From: Streptomyces avermitilis MA-4680 = NBRC 14893
Lineage (GTDB): Bacteria > Actinomycetota > Actinomycetes > Streptomycetales > Streptomycetaceae
Reading direction: 5' to 3'
Assembly (NCBI RefSeq): GCF_000009765.2
Contig: NC_003155.5
Span: 1,178,001 to 1,242,000, forward strand
Length of the DNA stretch: 64,000 nt
Below the pieces are notes generated by a model. It had not been told where the DNA came from. It made no database searches and saw only the letters and a list, made by a program, of their open reading frames with translations. The position numbers were made by a program, and so were the translations under genes. Positions 12,901-24,715 of the stretch are shown here, one piece after another (position 1 is the stretch's first letter; each line of letters starts with the position of its first letter).

Positions 12901-15900
12901 CCAGGAGAACGGCAGCCAGCCGTGTCCGTCGGCGGCGGCATCGCCCTCGTGGCGCAGAACGACCGGGTGCAGTGCCGCGTCCAGCAGGGCCGGGTGCAGG
13001 GCGTACCGGGCGGCGTCGGCCGCCTGTCCCTCCGTGCTCTCGGGCAGGGTGACGACGGCGAACACCTCGTCCCCGCGCCGCCAGACCTCGCGCAGCCCCT
13101 GGAACACCGGCCCGTATCCCAGGCCGGCGCCGGCCAGCTGCTCGTACCAGCCGTCCAGGTCCACCGGTGCTGCGTCGGCGGGCGGCCACGGTTCCTGTGT
13201 GTGCTCCTCCGCGGGCCGGGCGGTGCCGGTCAGGACGCCGGTGGCGTGGCAGGTCCACTCGGTGCCGGTCGCCGCCGCGGACGAGGACGACAGTCCGTCG
13301 TCTTCGCGGGCGTACAGGGCGAAGGTGCGCCGTTCGGGCTCCTCGGGCGTCTGGGGGCCCTGGGGTGCCCCGACGGAGAGTTGCAGGATCACCGAGCCCT
13401 GTTCGGGAAGGACGAGCGGTGTCCGCAGGGTGAGTTCCTCGACGGTGCCGCAGTCGACCTCGTCGCCTGCGCGCACGGCCAGTTCCAGGATGGCCGTGCC
13501 GGGCAGCAGGACGGTACCGAAGATGGCGTGGTCGGCCAGCCACGGGTGTGTGCGCAGGGAGAGACGGCCGGTGAAGAGGAGTTCCTGCGACTCGGCCAGT
13601 GCCACCGCGGAACCGAGCAGGGGATGCCCGGCGGTGCCGAGCCCCGCTGCCGACAGGTCCCCCGGGTGGCCGGCCGAGGTGTCGACCCAGTAGCGGTGGT
13701 GATCGAAGGCGTAGGTCGGCAGGTCGAGGTGGCGGGCTCGATCGCGTTCGGGCAGGGCGGCGGGCCAGTTGACCGCCGCCGCTCCGTGCGTATGCAGCCG
13801 GGCCAAGCCGGTGAGCAGGGTGCCGGGTTCCGGGCTGTCCGGCCGTAGGAGCGGGATGAGCAGGTTCTCTTGCGGGGTGCCGGTGTCGTCGTCGGCGGGG
13901 TGGCTGTCGGCGGTGGCCTCTAGGCATTCCTCGGCCAGTGCCGACAGGGTCCCGTCTGGGCCCAGTTCCATGAAGGTGCGGACTCCGTCGGTGTGCAGGC
14001 GGCTGATCGCGTCGCCGAAGCGCACGGTCCGCCGTACCTGCCGGACCCAGTACTCGGGGTCGCTCAGTTCTCCCGCCGCCACGATGTCGCCGGTGAGCGT
14101 CGACACCATGGGAATGGCTGGTTCGCTGTAGGTCAGCGAGGCCGCGACCTGCTGGAACTCCTCCAGCATCGGGTCCATCAGCGGTGAGTGGAAGGCATGC
14201 CCGGTTCGCAGGCGCTTGACTCTCCGCCCGCGCTCGGCGAACCAGTCCGCCATGTTCCCCACCTCGTCCTCGGCGCCGGAGAACACCACCGAGGCGGGTC
14301 CGTTCACGGCCGCGACCGACACCCGGGCTTCCCGGCCGTCGAGCGCCTGTCGCGCCTCGGCTTCGCTCGCCCGTACGGCGACCATGGCGCCGCCTGGTGC
14401 GAGCTGCTCCATCAGGCGCCCGCGGGCCGCCACCAGGCGGCAGGCTGCTGCCAGGGGAAGCACCCCGGCGACGTGGGCGGCCGCGAGCTCGCCGATCGAG
14501 TGCCCGGCCACGAAGTCCGCGCGCACGCCGAGACGTTCCAGGTGCCGGAAGAGCGCGACCTGGACGGCGAACAGCGCCGGCTGGGCGTACCGCGTACGGT
14601 CCAGAACATCCGCGGCATCCGCGACATCCGCAAGATCCGCACTGGCGTGGATCAGCGGGCGCAGGGGCTGGTCCAGGTGACCGTCCAGTTCCGCCAGTAC
14701 CTGGTCCAGCGCGTCCGCGTAGGCCGGGTGAGCCGCATACAGCTGACGGCCCATTCCCACGCGTTGCGTGCCCTGTCCGGCGAACAGCATGGCGGTCTTT
14801 CCGCGCCGGCGGCCTGAGTGGCCGCCACGCGGGCCGACCGACCCTTCGATCAGGCCGTCCGCCGACCGGCCCTCGGCCAGCGCGTCGAGGGCCTGAAGGA
14901 AGCCGTCGCGGTCCTCGGCCACGACGACGGCCCGGTGATCGAACACGGACCGCTGTGCCGCCAGGGCGTGCGCCACGTCGGCCGGCCGGGCATCGGATGC
15001 CCTGGCAGCGAACTGCCGCAACCGTCGCGCCTGGCCCCGCAGCGCTCGCTCGGACTTGGCGGAGAGCAGCCACGGGATGGGCAGGAGGGCCGGCTTGTCG
15101 GACATGGCGTCGGCGACGCACTCCGGTTCAGCCGACTTGTCGGACACGGCCTCGGCGACGCACTCAGCCGACATCTCGGACATGGCGTCGGCGACGCACT
15201 CCGGTTCAGCCGACATCTCGGTCACGGCGTCAGCGACGCACTCCGGTTCAGCCGCCTCCTCTTGCGGCTCGGTGAGGTCCGCCGGTCCGGTGGCGTCGAC
15301 CACGTGGGGCGCCTCGACCGGCGCCTGCTCGACGATGACGTGCGCCTCAGCCGGTACCGGCTCACTGATGACGTGCGCCTCGACCGGCGCCTGCTCGATG
15401 ATGACGTGGGCGTTGGTCCCGCTGACTCCGAACGCGGAGACGCCCGCGCGCCTGGGCCGGCCGTTCTGCTGCCACGGTACGGGCTCGGTGAGAAGCCGGA
15501 CGCCGCCGCTCGACCAGTCGATGTGGGGGGAGGGTTCGTCGATGTGCAGGCTGGTCGGCAACAGTTCGTGGTTCAGGGCCATGACCATCTTGATCACACC
15601 GGCCACACCCGCGGCAGCCTGCGCATGCCCGATGTTCGACTTCACCGACCCCAACCACACCGGCCGCTCCCCCGAACGACCCTGCCCGTACGTGGCGAGC
15701 AACGCCTGCGCCTCGATCGGATCACCCAACGTCGTACCCGTCCCGTGCCCCTCCACCACATCCACATCCGCCACGGACAACCCCGCACACGCCAACGCCT
15801 GCCGAATCACCCGCTGCTGCGACGGACCATTCGGCGCCGTCAACCCATTCGACGCACCGTCCTGATTCACCGCACTCCCCCGCACCACCGCCAAAACCCG

Positions 15901-18900
15901 ATGACCACGACGTTCAGCCTCGGACAGCCGCTCCACCAACAGCACACCCACACCCTCGGCCCAGCCGACCCCATCGGCCCCCGACCCGTACGCCTTGCAC
16001 CGGCCGTCCGGCGACAGACCCCGCTGCCGCGAGAACTCCACAAACGCACCCGGCGTCGACATCACCGTCACACCCCCCGCCAACGCCAGCGAACACTCCC
16101 CCGACCTCAACGCCTGACACGCCAGATGCAGCGCCACCAACGACGACGAACACGCCGTATCCACCGTCACCGCCGGACCCTCGAAGCCGAAGGTGTAGGA
16201 AAGCCGCCCGGAGACGACGCTGTTGGAGACGCCGGTGAGCGCGTACCCCTCGTGGTCCTGGGTGCCGCGGCGCAGGAGCTCGGCGTAGTCCTGCTGCGAG
16301 ACGCCGGCGAAGACACCGGTCGTGGACCCGTGCAGCGTGGCGGGGTCGATGCCCGCCCGCTCCAACGCCTCCCAGGACACCTCCAGCATCAACCGCTGCT
16401 GCGGATCCATCGCCAACGCCTCACGCGGACTGATCCCGAAAAACCCCGCATCGAACTCCGCCGCACCCTGCAAAAACCCACCACACCGCGTGTAGGACGT
16501 ACCCGCCCGCCCCGGCTCCGGATCATAGAAAGCCTCCACGTCCCAACCCCGGTCGACCGGAAACTCCCCCACCGCATCCCGACCCGACGCGATCAACTCC
16601 CAGAAATCCTCCGCCGACTCCACACCCCCCGGAAAACGGCACGCCATCCCCACAATGGCAATCGGCTCGTCGACATCCACACGCGGTGCCGGGGCCCGAA
16701 GGGCAAGGGCAAGGGCAGTGCCGGTGGTCGGGCTTCCGCCGCTCAGCTGCTCGTGGATGTGTGCCGCGAGTGCCACCGGGCGGGGATGGTCGAACACCAG
16801 GGTCCTCGGGAAGCGCAGGCCCGTGGCGGTGTTGAGGCGGTTGCGTAGTTCGACGGCGGTGAGGGAGTCGAAACCGAGGTCGCGGAAGGCGCGCTCGGGC
16901 ACCACCGCATCGGCGGTGCCGTGTCCAAGGACGGCCGCGGCATGGGTAAGGACCAGGTCCAGCACGGTCTCGGCCTGTGCGGCGGGGTCGAGTCCGGCGA
17001 GGCAGTCGCGCAGCATGCCGCCGCGCACGGTGTCCACCGCCTCCGACAACTGACCACCCCACTGCCCAGAGACCCCGGAACCCCGCGGCGCCCCCTCCAC
17101 ATCCAGCCAAAAGCGCTCTCGCTCGAACGCATACGTCGGCAGCTCCACCCCGCAACCACCAGCGACCCCGCGACCAACACTCCCGAACACACCGGACCAC
17201 TCAACCGCCACCCCACCCACGAACAACTCGGCCACGGACATCAGGAAGCGTCGCAAGCCGCCTTCGCCCCGGCGCAGAGATCCGACGACCAGGCTGTCCA
17301 AGTCACCCATCTCGTCCAGGGTTTCCTGCACACCGACCGCGACGGCCGGATGCGGGCACGCCTCGATGAAGACGGTGTGGCCGGCGCGGACCAGCGCCTG
17401 TGTCGCGTCCCGGAAGCGGACGACCTGGCGCAGGTTGCGGTACCAGTAGTCGGCGTCGAGTTCGGTGCCGTCGATGCGTTCGCCGGTGACGGTGGAGTAG
17501 AAGGGCACGTCGCCGGTCCTCGCGCGGATGGGGGCGAGGAGTTCGAGCAGCCGCCCCTGGATCGCCTCGACCTGCGGGGAGTGCGACGCCCAGTCGACCA
17601 TGAGCCTGCGGGCCGGTACGTCTTCGTGTGACAGCTCCTCCACCAGGGCGTCGACCGCTTCCGGCTCCCCGGAGACCACGGCCGAACGCGCCCCGTTCAC
17701 GGCGGCGATGACCAGACGGTCGCCCCATGTCGCAAGACGCGGCTCCAGCTTCTCGACCGGCAGACCGACCGATGCCATCGCCCCCTGCCCGGCCAGTGCG
17801 GCCAGCGCCTGGCTGCGCAGGGCGGTGACCCGGGCGGCGTCGTCGAGGGAGAGTGCACCGGCGACGTAGGCCGCTGCGATCTCGCCCTGCGAGTGCCCGG
17901 CCACCGCGTCCGGGTGTACACCGTACGAGCGCCAGAGCGCCGCCAGCGAGACCATCACCGCGAAGAGGACGGGCTGGACGACATCGACGCGTTGCAGAGG
18001 GGGTGCGTCCGGTGCGCCGCGCAGGACGTCGAGGAGAGACCAGTCCAGGTACGGTTCGAGGGCTTGGGCGCAGTCGGACATCTGCTGGGCGAAGACCGGT
18101 GAGGAGCCGAGGAGTTCCTGCGCCATGCCTTCCCAGTGGGTGCCCTGTCCTCCGAACAGCATGGCGATCTTTCCGTCGGCCGCCGGTCCGGCCACACCCT
18201 GTACCACCCCCGCGGTGGGTGCCCCCTCGGCCAGTGCGTCGAGTGCGTGCAGGAACTCGTCGCGGTCCTCGGCCACGACCACCGCACGATGCTCGAACAC
18301 CGACCGCTCCGACACCAAAGCCCGCCCGACCCCAGCCGGACTCACCCCCACACCATCCGCACCCCCACCAACCGCCACAACCCCACGCAACCGACGCGCC
18401 TGCCCCCGCAACGCCAACTCCGACCGCGCCGACACCACCCACGGCACCACCCCCGAACCCGACACCACCCCCGGACCCAACTCCTGCAGCCGGCCCGCAC
18501 CCCCATCCGCGCCCCCGGACGCCTCCTCCAAAATCACATGCGCATTCGTCCCACTCACCCCGAACGCAGACACCCCCGCACGCCGCAGCCGACCCTCCAC
18601 CCCCGGCCACTCCACCTCATCCGCCAACACACGAACCGACCCACTCGACCAATCCACCTGCGACGACGGCTCATCCACATGCAACGTCCGCGGCAACACC
18701 CCCGCCCGCAACGCCATCACCATCTTGATCACACCCGCCACACCCGCAGCAGCCTGCGCATGCCCGATGTTCGACTTCACCGACCCCAACCACACCGGCC
18801 GCTCCCCCGAACGACCCTGCCCATAAGTGGCGAGCAACGCCTGCGCCTCGATCGGATCACCCAACGTCGTACCCGTCCCGTGCCCCTCCACCACATCCAC

Positions 18901-21900
18901 ATCCGCCACGGACAACCCCGCACACGCCAACGCCTGCCGAATCACCCGCTGCTGCGACGGACCATTCGGCGCCGTCAACCCATTCGACGCACCGTCCTGA
19001 TTCACCGCACTCCCCCGCACCACCGCCAAAACCCGATGACCACGACGTTCAGCCTCGGACAGCCGCTCCACCAACAGCACACCCACACCCTCGGCCCAGC
19101 CGACCCCATCGGCCCCCGACCCGTACGCCTTGCACCGGCCGTCCGGCGACAGACCCCGCTGCCGCGAGAACTCCACAAACGCACCCGGCGTCGACATCAC
19201 CGTCACACCCCCCGCCAACGCCAGCGAACACTCCCCCGACCTCAACGCCTGACACGCCAGATGCAGCGCCACCAACGACGACGAACACGCCGTATCCACC
19301 GTCACCGCCGGACCCTCGAGCCCCAGGGTGTAGGCGACGCGTCCGGATGTGACGCTGCTGGACAGGCCCGTCATGGCGTAGCCCTCGAGGTCCTCGGTGG
19401 CCCGGCGCACGAGGTCGGCGTAGTCCTGACTGCACATGCCGGCGAAGACACCGGTCGTGGACCCGCGCAACGTGGCGGGGTCGATGCCCGCCCGCTCCAA
19501 CGCCTCCCAGGACACCTCCAGCATCAACCGCTGCTGCGGATCCATCGCCAACGCCTCACGCGGACTGATCCCGAAAAACCCCGCATCGAACTCCGCCGCA
19601 CCCTCCAGGAAACCGCCCCGGCGCGTATACGACGAACCCGCCCGCCCCGGCTCCGGATCATAGAAAGCCTCCACGTCCCAACCCCGGTCGACCGGAAACT
19701 CTCCCACCGCATCCCGACCCGACGCGACCAGTTCCCACAAGTCCTCCGCCGACTCCACACCCCCCGGAAAACGGCACGCCATCCCCACAATCGCAATCGG
19801 CTCGTCAACGTCGACACGCGACGCCGGGACCGGAGGAGCAATGTCACGCTGGCCGCCCGCGCCCTCCTCCAGCTGTTCCTTGAGGTATCCGGCCAGCGCG
19901 GAGGGAGTGGGGTAGTCGAAGATCAGCGTGGTGGGCAGGAGGAGCCCGGTGACGGCGTTGAGGCGGTTGCGCAGTTCGACGGCGCTCACGGAGACGAAGC
20001 CCAGGTCGCGGAAGGCTCGCTCAGGGCGTACGGCGGTGGGGGTGCTGTGTCCGAGCACGGTCGCCGCGTACGTACGGACCAGGTCGAGAAGCGCACGTTC
20101 CTGCTCGGCGGTGTCCATGGCCTTGAGCCGTGCGGAGAACGAGTCGGGGGATGCGGTGGCGGTGTCGAGTCCGGTGGTTTCCCGGGCGAGGCGTGCTTCG
20201 GGGATGTCGCTGATGAGGGGCGAGAGTCGGGAGCCGGGGAGGGAGTTGGCGGTGAATCGGTCCCAGTCGATGTCGGCGACCGTCACACAGGTCTCGTCAT
20301 GGTCCAACGCCTGGCCCAGTGCCACCAGCGCCGTCTCCGGCGTCATCGCCGCCAGACCCCGACGCCGCATCTGCCCCACGGCCCCCTCCGCCATCCCCCC
20401 ACCAGCCCACGGACCCCACGCCACCGCCAACCCCGGCAGGCCCTCACCACGCCGGTGCCGAACGATTGCCTCCACATACGCGTTCGCCGCCGCGTAACTC
20501 CCCTGTCCCGCCGGCCCGAACGTCGCCGCAGCCGACGAGAACACCACGAACCCCGAAAGATCCGCCCCCCGCGTCAACTCATGCAGATTCCAGGCCGCCA
20601 GCGCCTTCGCCCGCAGCACCCCCGTGACACGCTCGGACGACAACCCCTCCAACACCCCGTCATCCACAACTCCCGCGGCATGCACCACCACACCCAGCGG
20701 GCACTCCGCCGGAACGGCCGACCGCAACACCTCCGCCAACGCCTCACGGTCCGCCGCATCACACGCCACCACCGACACCCGCGCGCCCAAGCCCATCAAG
20801 TCCGCTCGGAGTTCTTCGACTCCCTGGGCGCTCTCCCCGCGTCGGCTCACCAGCAGCAGGTGTTCGGCGCCACGCCGGGCCATCCACCGGGCGACGTGCG
20901 CACCCAACTCGCCGGTGCCTCCGGTGACGAGTACGGTGCCGCGGGGCCGCCACTCCCGCTCCGCGACGGCCTCCTCCAACGGCGCCCGCACCAACCGCCG
21001 CACAAACGCCCCCGAAGACCGCACGGCAAACTCACTCTCACCCCCTCCCCCCACACCCGCCAGCACACCTACCAACCCATCGACCACCCGCTCATCCACG
21101 AGCTCCGGCACATCAACCAGCCCACCCCAGCGGTCCGGTGCCTCCGCCCCCACCACACGGCCCAGCCCCCACACCACACCCGAGGCCGGCCCCCACACAG
21201 CATCCCGGCCCCCCACCGACACGGCCCCGCCCGTCACACACCACAGCCGCGCCCCCACGCCCACATCACCCAGCGCCTGCACCAACCCCACAGACGCCAC
21301 TCCCGCCTGCACGACGCCACTCCCCCAGCCCACAAGGGAGACGACACCGCCGACAGCCTCACCATCGACCGCCTCACGCAGGTGGCCGGCCAACACTTCC
21401 CTGCTCACACACCCCGCTTCCACCTCCACCCGAACCACTCGCGCCCCACACCGCTCCAACCCCTCCGCCACCACATCAACCGGGCCCGCCTCGCCCTCGG
21501 ACACCACCAGCCACGCGCCCGACAGCCCCCCTACACCACCGCCCGAAACGGGTCGCCACACCTCCCGATAGCGCCACCCGTCCACCACTTCACGCTCGTG
21601 CCGTACCCGCCCCCATTCCCCCAACGCCGACACCACCGCACCCAGCGACGCCCCCTCATCCACCCCAAGGAGCGATGCCACCACCCCCGCATCACCACAC
21701 TCGACCGCCTCCCACAACGGACCACCCCACATCCCGGAAACCCCGGAACCTCCCGCAGATCCCTCCTCCACGTCCAGCCAAAATCGCTCCCGCTCAAACG
21801 CATACGTCGGCAGCTCCACCCCGCATCCATCACCGACCTCGCGAGCAGTCCCCTCGAACACACCGGCCCACTCAACCGCCGTCCCAGCCACGAACAACTC

Positions 21901-24573
21901 CGCCAGGGCGGTCATGACCGACCGTGCCTCCGGCTGGTCCGGCCGCAGGGCGGGGATGGCGCGGGCCGGTGCACTGAGCGAGTCCTGTGCGAGGGCCGAC
22001 AGCGTGCCGTCGGGGCCGATTTCGAGGCAGGTGGTGACGCCCTGTTCCTGAAGCCATGAGATGCCGTCCGCGAAACGGACCGTGCTGCGGGCGTGTTCGA
22101 CCCAGTAGTCCGGGGTGCACATGGTCTCGGCGGGGAGGGGCGCGCCGGTGACGTTGGAGACGACGGGAATCCGCGGGGCGCTGAAGGTGACCTGCTCGGC
22201 CGCGCGGCGGAAGTCGCCCAACATGGCGTCCATGTGCGGCGAGTGGAAGGCGTGGCTGGTCCGCAGCCGCCGGGTGCGGCGGCCTCGTGCCGCCCATTGC
22301 TGCGCGAGGTCCAGGACCGCGTCCTCGTCCCCGGAGAGGACGATCGACCGCGGCCCGTTCACCGCGGCGTGCGCGACCCGGGATGCGTATTCGTCGGGCA
22401 GCGGGAGGATCTCGTCCTCGGACGCCTCGATGGCCACCATGGCTCCGCCGGACGGGAGCCCTTGCATCAGGCGGCCTCGTGCGACCACCAGTGCCACCGC
22501 GTCGGCAAGGCAGAGCATCCCGGCGACATGGGCGGCCGCCAGTTCACCGACGGAATGGCCGAGGACGTAGTCGGGCGTCAGACCCCAGGTCTCCAGCAGC
22601 CGGAACAGCGCCACCTCGAAGGCGAACAGGGCGGGCTGGGCGAAACCCGTGTCCTCGATCAGCCGGCCTTCGGGAGAGTCCTGCGGTGCGAAGAGTACGT
22701 CCCGCAGCCCAGGGGCACCGGGGTCGGTGCGGGCGGTGTCGGCCTCCGCGCAGATCTCGTCGATGGCCTGGGCGAAGACGGGGTACGCCTCGTACAGTTC
22801 GCGGCCCATGCCTGCGCGCTGGGTTCCCTGCCCGGCGAAGAGTACGGCGAGTTCGCCCGAGGTGGTTCGTCCCTCGACGACGCCGGGCACGGGGCGGCCG
22901 CCGGCCAGTGCGTCGAGTGCGTGCAGGAACTCGTCGCGGTCCTCGGCCACGACCACCGCACGATGCTCGAACACCGACCGCTCCGACACCAAAGCCCGCC
23001 CGACCCCAGCCGGACTCACCCCCACACCATCCGCACCCCCACCAACCGCCACAACCCCACGCAACCGACGCGCCTGCCCCCGCAACGCCAACTCCGACCG
23101 CGCCGACACCACCCACGGCACCACCCCCGAACCCGACACCACCCCCGGACCCAACTCCTGCAGCCGGCCCGCACCCCCACCCGCGCCCCCCGACGCCTCC
23201 TCCAAAATCACATGCGCATTCGTCCCACTCACCCCGAACGCAGACACCCCCGCACGCCGCAGCCGACCCTCCACCCCCGGCCACTCCACCTCATCCGCCA
23301 ACACACGAACCGACCCACTCGACCAATCCACCTGCGACGACGGCTCATCCACATGCAACGTCCGCGGCAACACCCCCGCCCGCAACGCCATCACCATCTT
23401 GATCACACCCGCCACACCCGCAGCAGCCTGCGCATGCCCGATGTTCGACTTCACCGACCCCAACCACACCGGCGTGTCACCGGCCCGCTGCCCGTACGTG
23501 GCGAGCAACGCCTGCGCCTCGATCGGATCACCCAGCGTCGTGCCCGTCCCGTGCCCCTCCACCACATCCACATCCGCCACAGACAACCCCGCACACGCCA
23601 ACGCCTGCCGAATCACCCGCTGCTGCGACGGACCATTCGGCGCCGTCAACCCATTCGACGCACCGTCCTGATTCACCGCACTCCCCCGCACCACCGCCAA
23701 AACCCGATGACCACGACGTTCAGCCTCGGACAGCCGCTCCAGCAGCAAAATCCCCACGCCCTCGGACATGCCGGTGCCGTCGGCAGCCGACGCGTACGCC
23801 TTGCACCGGCCGTCCGGCGACAGACCCCGCTGCCGCGAGAACTCCACGAACATGCCCGGGGTGGACATGACCGTCACGCCTCCGGCGAGGGCGAAGGAGG
23901 ACTCACCGGTGCGCAGTGACTGGCAGGCGAGGTGCAGTGCCACCAGCGACGACGAGCACGCCGTGTCGACCGTCACCGCGGGGCCCTCGAAGCCGAAGGT
24001 GTAGGCGACGCGTCCGGACAGGATGCTTCCCGCGTTGCCGTTGCCCAGGTAGCCGGCCAGGTCGTCGGGGACCGAGAGCAGACGGGTCGCGTAGTCCTGG
24101 GACATGAGGCCGGCGAAGACGCCCGTCCGGCTGCCGCGCAACGTGGCGGGGTCGATGCCCGCCCGCTCCAACGCCTCCCAGGACACCTCCAGCATCAACC
24201 GCTGCTGCGGATCCATCGCCAACGCCTCACGCGGACTGATCCCGAAAAACCCCGCATCGAACTCCGCCGCACCCTCCAGGAAACCGCCCCGGCGCGTATA
24301 CGACGAACCCGCCCGCCCCGGCTCCGGATCATAGAAAGCCTCCACGTCCCAACCCCGGTCGACCGGAAACTCCCCCACCGCATCCCGACCCGACGCAATC
24401 AACTCCCAGAAATCCTCCGCCGACTCCACACCCCCCGGAAAACGGCACGCCATCCCCACAATTGCAATCGGCTCCTGCTCGCCCGATTCAATCTGCTGAA
24501 GTCGACGCCGCACATTGAGGAGATCGGCAGTAACGCGCTTGAGATAGTCGCGGAGCTTTTCCTCGTTAGCCAT
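9928..24573 (-). CDS. aveA4: Modular type I polyketide synthase with terminal thioesterase, avermectin AVES4 type (modules 10-12)
   Basis: 4881 residues. Residues 1-32 form a coiled-coil docking segment. Module 10: KS 34-459, AT 572-870 (HAFH near 774, malonyl), KR 1210-1390 with an upstream structural half, ACP around 1528. Module 11: KS 1591-2016, AT 2136-2430 (WASH at 2328-2331, xASH class, probably methylmalonyl), no reductive domain, ACP around 2565. Module 12: KS 2636-3055, AT 3261-3550 (HAFH near 3459, malonyl), DH 3650-3925 with intact His3682, KR 4180-4360, ACP around 4520. TE about 4600-4881 with Ser4743 (GHSAGG), Asp4770 and His4854 as probable triad. The lack of a KR in module 11 explains the C5 ketone of avermectin; the TE releases and cyclises the 16-membered lactone. 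The KRs carry a VDD motif (B type). Oddities: the module 10 ACP has Val1527 in place of the Asp before Ser1528, and a repeat-rich linker follows the module 12 KS. First gene of the aveA4-aveA3 unit. Confidence 0.96.
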   Translation of the reverse strand: MANEEKLRDYLKRVTADLLNVRRRLQQIESGEQEPIAIVGMACRFPGGVESAEDFWELIASGRDAVGEFPVDRGWDVEAFYDPEPGRAGSSYTRRGGFLEGAAEFDAGFFGISPREALAMDPQQRLMLEVSWEALERAGIDPATLRGSRTGVFAGLMSQDYATRLLSVPDDLAGYLGNGNAGSILSGRVAYTFGFEGPAVTVDTACSSSLVALHLACQSLRTGESSFALAGGVTVMSTPGMFVEFSRQRGLSPDGRCKAYASAADGTGMSEGVGILLLERLSEAERRGHRVLAVVRGSAVNQDGASNGLTAPNGPSQQRVIRQALACAGLSVADVDVVEGHGTGTTLGDPIEAQALLATYGQRAGDTPVWLGSVKSNIGHAQAAAGVAGVIKMVMALRAGVLPRTLHVDEPSSQVDWSSGSVRVLADEVEWPGVEGRLRRAGVSAFGVSGTNAHVILEEASGGAGGGAGRLQELGPGVVSGSGVVPWVVSARSELALRGQARRLRGVVAVGGGADGVGVSPAGVGRALVSERSVFEHRAVVVAEDRDEFLHALDALAGGRPVPGVVEGRTTSGELAVLFAGQGTQRAGMGRELYEAYPVFAQAIDEICAEADTARTDPGAPGLRDVLFAPQDSPEGRLIEDTGFAQPALFAFEVALFRLLETWGLTPDYVLGHSVGELAAAHVAGMLCLADAVALVVARGRLMQGLPSGGAMVAIEASEDEILPLPDEYASRVAHAAVNGPRSIVLSGDEDAVLDLAQQWAARGRRTRRLRTSHAFHSPHMDAMLGDFRRAAEQVTFSAPRIPVVSNVTGAPLPAETMCTPDYWVEHARSTVRFADGISWLQEQGVTTCLEIGPDGTLSALAQDSLSAPARAIPALRPDQPEARSVMTALAELFVAGTAVEWAGVFEGTAREVGDGCGVELPTYAFERERFWLDVEEGSAGGSGVSGMWGGPLWEAVECGDAGVVASLLGVDEGASLGAVVSALGEWGRVRHEREVVDGWRYREVWRPVSGGGVGGLSGAWLVVSEGEAGPVDVVAEGLERCGARVVRVEVEAGCVSREVLAGHLREAVDGEAVGGVVSLVGWGSGVVQAGVASVGLVQALGDVGVGARLWCVTGGAVSVGGRDAVWGPASGVVWGLGRVVGAEAPDRWGGLVDVPELVDERVVDGLVGVLAGVGGGGESEFAVRSSGAFVRRLVRAPLEEAVAEREWRPRGTVLVTGGTGELGAHVARWMARRGAEHLLLVSRRGESAQGVEELRADLMGLGARVSVVACDAADREALAEVLRSAVPAECPLGVVVHAAGVVDDGVLEGLSSERVTGVLRAKALAAWNLHELTRGADLSGFVVFSSAAATFGPAGQGSYAAANAYVEAIVRHRRGEGLPGLAVAWGPWAGGGMAEGAVGQMRRRGLAAMTPETALVALGQALDHDETCVTVADIDWDRFTANSLPGSRLSPLISDIPEARLARETTGLDTATASPDSFSARLKAMDTAEQERALLDLVRTYAATVLGHSTPTAVRPERAFRDLGFVSVSAVELRNRLNAVTGLLLPTTLIFDYPTPSALAGYLKEQLEEGAGGQRDIAPPVPASRVDVDEPIAIVGMACRFPGGVESAEDLWELVASGRDAVGEFPVDRGWDVEAFYDPEPGRAGSSYTRRGGFLEGAAEFDAGFFGISPREALAMDPQQRLMLEVSWEALERAGIDPATLRGSTTGVFAGMCSQDYADLVRRATEDLEGYAMTGLSSSVTSGRVAYTLGLEGPAVTVDTACSSSLVALHLACQALRSGECSLALAGGVTVMSTPGAFVEFSRQRGLSPDGRCKAYGSGADGVGWAEGVGVLLVERLSEAERRGHRVLAVVRGSAVNQDGASNGLTAPNGPSQQRVIRQALACAGLSVADVDVVEGHGTGTTLGDPIEAQALLATYGQGRSGERPVWLGSVKSNIGHAQAAAGVAGVIKMVMALRAGVLPRTLHVDEPSSQVDWSSGSVRVLADEVEWPGVEGRLRRAGVSAFGVSGTNAHVILEEASGGADGGAGRLQELGPGVVSGSGVVPWVVSARSELALRGQARRLRGVVAVGGGADGVGVSPAGVGRALVSERSVFEHRAVVVAEDRDEFLHALDALAEGAPTAGVVQGVAGPAADGKIAMLFGGQGTHWEGMAQELLGSSPVFAQQMSDCAQALEPYLDWSLLDVLRGAPDAPPLQRVDVVQPVLFAVMVSLAALWRSYGVHPDAVAGHSQGEIAAAYVAGALSLDDAARVTALRSQALAALAGQGAMASVGLPVEKLEPRLATWGDRLVIAAVNGARSAVVSGEPEAVDALVEELSHEDVPARRLMVDWASHSPQVEAIQGRLLELLAPIRARTGDVPFYSTVTGERIDGTELDADYWYRNLRQVVRFRDATQALVRAGHTVFIEACPHPAVAVGVQETLDEMGDLDSLVVGSLRRGEGGLRRFLMSVAELFVGGVAVEWSGVFGSVGRGVAGGCGVELPTYAFERERFWLDVEGAPRGSGVSGQWGGQLSEAVDTVRGGMLRDCLAGLDPAAQAETVLDLVLTHAAAVLGHGTADAVVPERAFRDLGFDSLTAVELRNRLNTATGLRFPRTLVFDHPRPVALAAHIHEQLSGGSPTTGTALALALRAPAPRVDVDEPIAIVGMACRFPGGVESAEDFWELIASGRDAVGEFPVDRGWDVEAFYDPEPGRAGTSYTRCGGFLQGAAEFDAGFFGISPREALAMDPQQRLMLEVSWEALERAGIDPATLHGSTTGVFAGVSQQDYAELLRRGTQDHEGYALTGVSNSVVSGRLSYTFGFEGPAVTVDTACSSSLVALHLACQALRSGECSLALAGGVTVMSTPGAFVEFSRQRGLSPDGRCKAYGSGADGVGWAEGVGVLLVERLSEAERRGHRVLAVVRGSAVNQDGASNGLTAPNGPSQQRVIRQALACAGLSVADVDVVEGHGTGTTLGDPIEAQALLATYGQGRSGERPVWLGSVKSNIGHAQAAAGVAGVIKMVMALNHELLPTSLHIDEPSPHIDWSSGGVRLLTEPVPWQQNGRPRRAGVSAFGVSGTNAHVIIEQAPVEAHVISEPVPAEAHVIVEQAPVEAPHVVDATGPADLTEPQEEAAEPECVADAVTEMSAEPECVADAMSEMSAECVAEAVSDKSAEPECVADAMSDKPALLPIPWLLSAKSERALRGQARRLRQFAARASDARPADVAHALAAQRSVFDHRAVVVAEDRDGFLQALDALAEGRSADGLIEGSVGPRGGHSGRRRGKTAMLFAGQGTQRVGMGRQLYAAHPAYADALDQVLAELDGHLDQPLRPLIHASADLADVADAADVLDRTRYAQPALFAVQVALFRHLERLGVRADFVAGHSIGELAAAHVAGVLPLAAACRLVAARGRLMEQLAPGGAMVAVRASEAEARQALDGREARVSVAAVNGPASVVFSGAEDEVGNMADWFAERGRRVKRLRTGHAFHSPLMDPMLEEFQQVAASLTYSEPAIPMVSTLTGDIVAAGELSDPEYWVRQVRRTVRFGDAISRLHTDGVRTFMELGPDGTLSALAEECLEATADSHPADDDTGTPQENLLIPLLRPDSPEPGTLLTGLARLHTHGAAAVNWPAALPERDRARHLDLPTYAFDHHRYWVDTSAGHPGDLSAAGLGTAGHPLLGSAVALAESQELLFTGRLSLRTHPWLADHAIFGTVLLPGTAILELAVRAGDEVDCGTVEELTLRTPLVLPEQGSVILQLSVGAPQGPQTPEEPERRTFALYAREDDGLSSSSAAATGTEWTCHATGVLTGTARPAEEHTQEPWPPADAAPVDLDGWYEQLAGAGLGYGPVFQGLREVWRRGDEVFAVVTLPESTEGQAADAARYALHPALLDAALHPVVLRHEGDAAADGHGWLPFSWTGVTVAASGASTLHVRLTVRTDEDAVGLLATDASGRIVISAGSLAFRPVSAEQLQAARTGYHDHLFRIEWRPLHLPTTPARTADWALIGPGARRTAAVLERNGASWQAYPDPAALAEALAAGAPAPGMVVISCEPDGASAPTDSALTDSALTDSAPAGSAPADSTALADATRQATTRVLALLQEWVADERLAACRLALLTHGSVTATPDEPVSDLAHAAVWGLVRSVQTENPDRFLLADTDDTDASRNALPLLAGEPQIALRNGAVRIPRMTRVPVRQPQPSTTDADWDPEATVLITGGTGVLGRLVARHLATAHGVRHLLLATRRGTAADGAADLVAELAGLGAEATVAACDIGDRAAVAALLDQVPAQHPLKAVIHTAGVVDDGILTSLTPERMEAVLHAKAFGAAHLHDLTRDAGLTTFTVFSSAAASFGSPGQGNYTAANAFLDALMQHRHTQALPGRSLAWGLWGEADGMTRNLAGTDFARMARGGLLPLSNAQGLALLDTADRLGPFGDGLLLATRLDAATLHAQATAGALPRILHGLIRIPARRSADHGIATDTPATLRERLAGLTIPAQRTGLLLELVRTHAAAVLGHPTSAVTAADGALPDDLVPADTEFRDLGFDSLTAVELRNRINAVTGLRLPATLIFDQPSPAALADHLATRLTAEAGTPDEPAPAAAAAGAGSAGSAETGQQRSTGSEKQQTRGGTSTETVESLFWIGHDTRRIEESMALLSAASFFRPAFTDPSDIPEPTFVRLAQGEARAQGEALARGETRPALICLPTVAAVSSVYQYSRFAAGLNGHRDVWYVPAPGFLEGEPLPSGIGAVTRMFADAIVRFTDGAPFALAGHSAGGWFVYAVTSHLERLGVRPEAVVTMDAYLPDDGIAPVASALTSEIFDRVTQFVDVDYTRLVAMGGYFRIFSGWSPPDITTPALFLRGRDGEQMPPPWGVPHTVLDIQGNHFTMLEQFADSTARHVDEWLTEIASVRR
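15094..15260. repeat. In-frame tandem repeat in the module 12 KS-AT linker (ECVADA repeats)
   Basis: Four imperfect tandem units of about 33-42 bp encode repeats of the type [13 protein letters not shown] in aveA4, between the KS and AT of module 12. All units are multiples of three, so the frame is kept. KS-AT linkers in the other modules of this protein lack this segment. It looks like a minisatellite expansion that the protein tolerates. Confidence 0.85.
15316..15420. repeat. Threefold 36-bp repeat duplicating the KS C-terminal NAHVI motif
   Basis: The conserved KS end ([10 protein letters not shown]) of module 12 is followed by two further 12-residue copies ([11 protein letters not shown] and [11 protein letters not shown]). 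The DNA units GCTCGATGATGACGTG and GCTCGACGATGACGTG show the homology directly. It adjoins the ECVADA repeat array, so the whole linker of about 110 residues seems to have grown by repeat slippage. Confidence 0.85.
15595..16180. repeat. Near-identical KS block, module 12 copy (module 11 copy at about 18730-19315)
   Basis: About 585 bp of the module 12 KS are almost identical to the module 11 KS at an offset of 3135 bp. The same 60-codon antisense open frame appears unchanged at 15867-16049 and 19002-19184. The module 10 KS at about 23400-23850 shares much of it. Identity stops abruptly after the active-site region (near 16185 and 19320), which suggests intragenic gene conversion rather than selection alone. 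Confidence 0.85.
18225..18780. repeat. Near-identical KS-AT linker block, module 11 copy (module 10 copy at about 22905-23460)
   Basis: About 550 bp covering the C-terminal part of the KS and the KS-AT linker of module 11 recur almost unchanged in module 10 at an offset of about 4680 bp. Identity ends at the start of the AT domains, which differ in substrate class (WASH versus HAFH). This pattern fits AT replacement between conserved flanks or later homogenisation of the flanks. Confidence 0.85.
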
Positions 24574-24715
24574 GGACCGGTCTCCTCGACAAGAGAAATC
24601 GGAAATTAAAAAACACGCATGGGACTCTCACAGGCTAGAGCGACGAGAGCAGCACAAATACCCCTAGATACCCCAGACCCCTGATGCTCGATGAATGCCG
24701 CTATAGCTAGGGGGT
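24574..24715. promoter_or_regulatory. Divergent aveA4 / orf1 promoter with G-rich inverted repeat
   Basis: The 142-bp gap between two divergent genes is AT-richer than its surroundings (24590-24615). It contains ATACCCCTAG at 24658-24667, followed by ATACCCC, and the near-inverse CTAGGGGGTAT at 24707-24717, with the arms about 39 bp apart. A CTAGGGGG core also occurs in the aveBIII/aveBIV promoter. The avermectin activator AveR belongs to the LAL (MalT-like) family, which binds repeated G-rich boxes; assigning these boxes to AveR is inference. Confidence 0.55.

Noticed and set aside
13528-13550. Possible defect in the module 12 DH
   Set aside because: The motif [10 protein letters not shown] is intact, so there is no sequence reason to call it inactive.
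11357-15121. 1254-codon minus-strand frame inside aveA4
   Set aside because: Out-of-frame shadow of the module 12 coding sequence; the in-frame protein has all PKS motifs.
18136-22059. 1307-codon plus-strand open frame opposite aveA4
   Set aside because: Same composition artefact; repeats within it simply mirror the repeated PKS modules.
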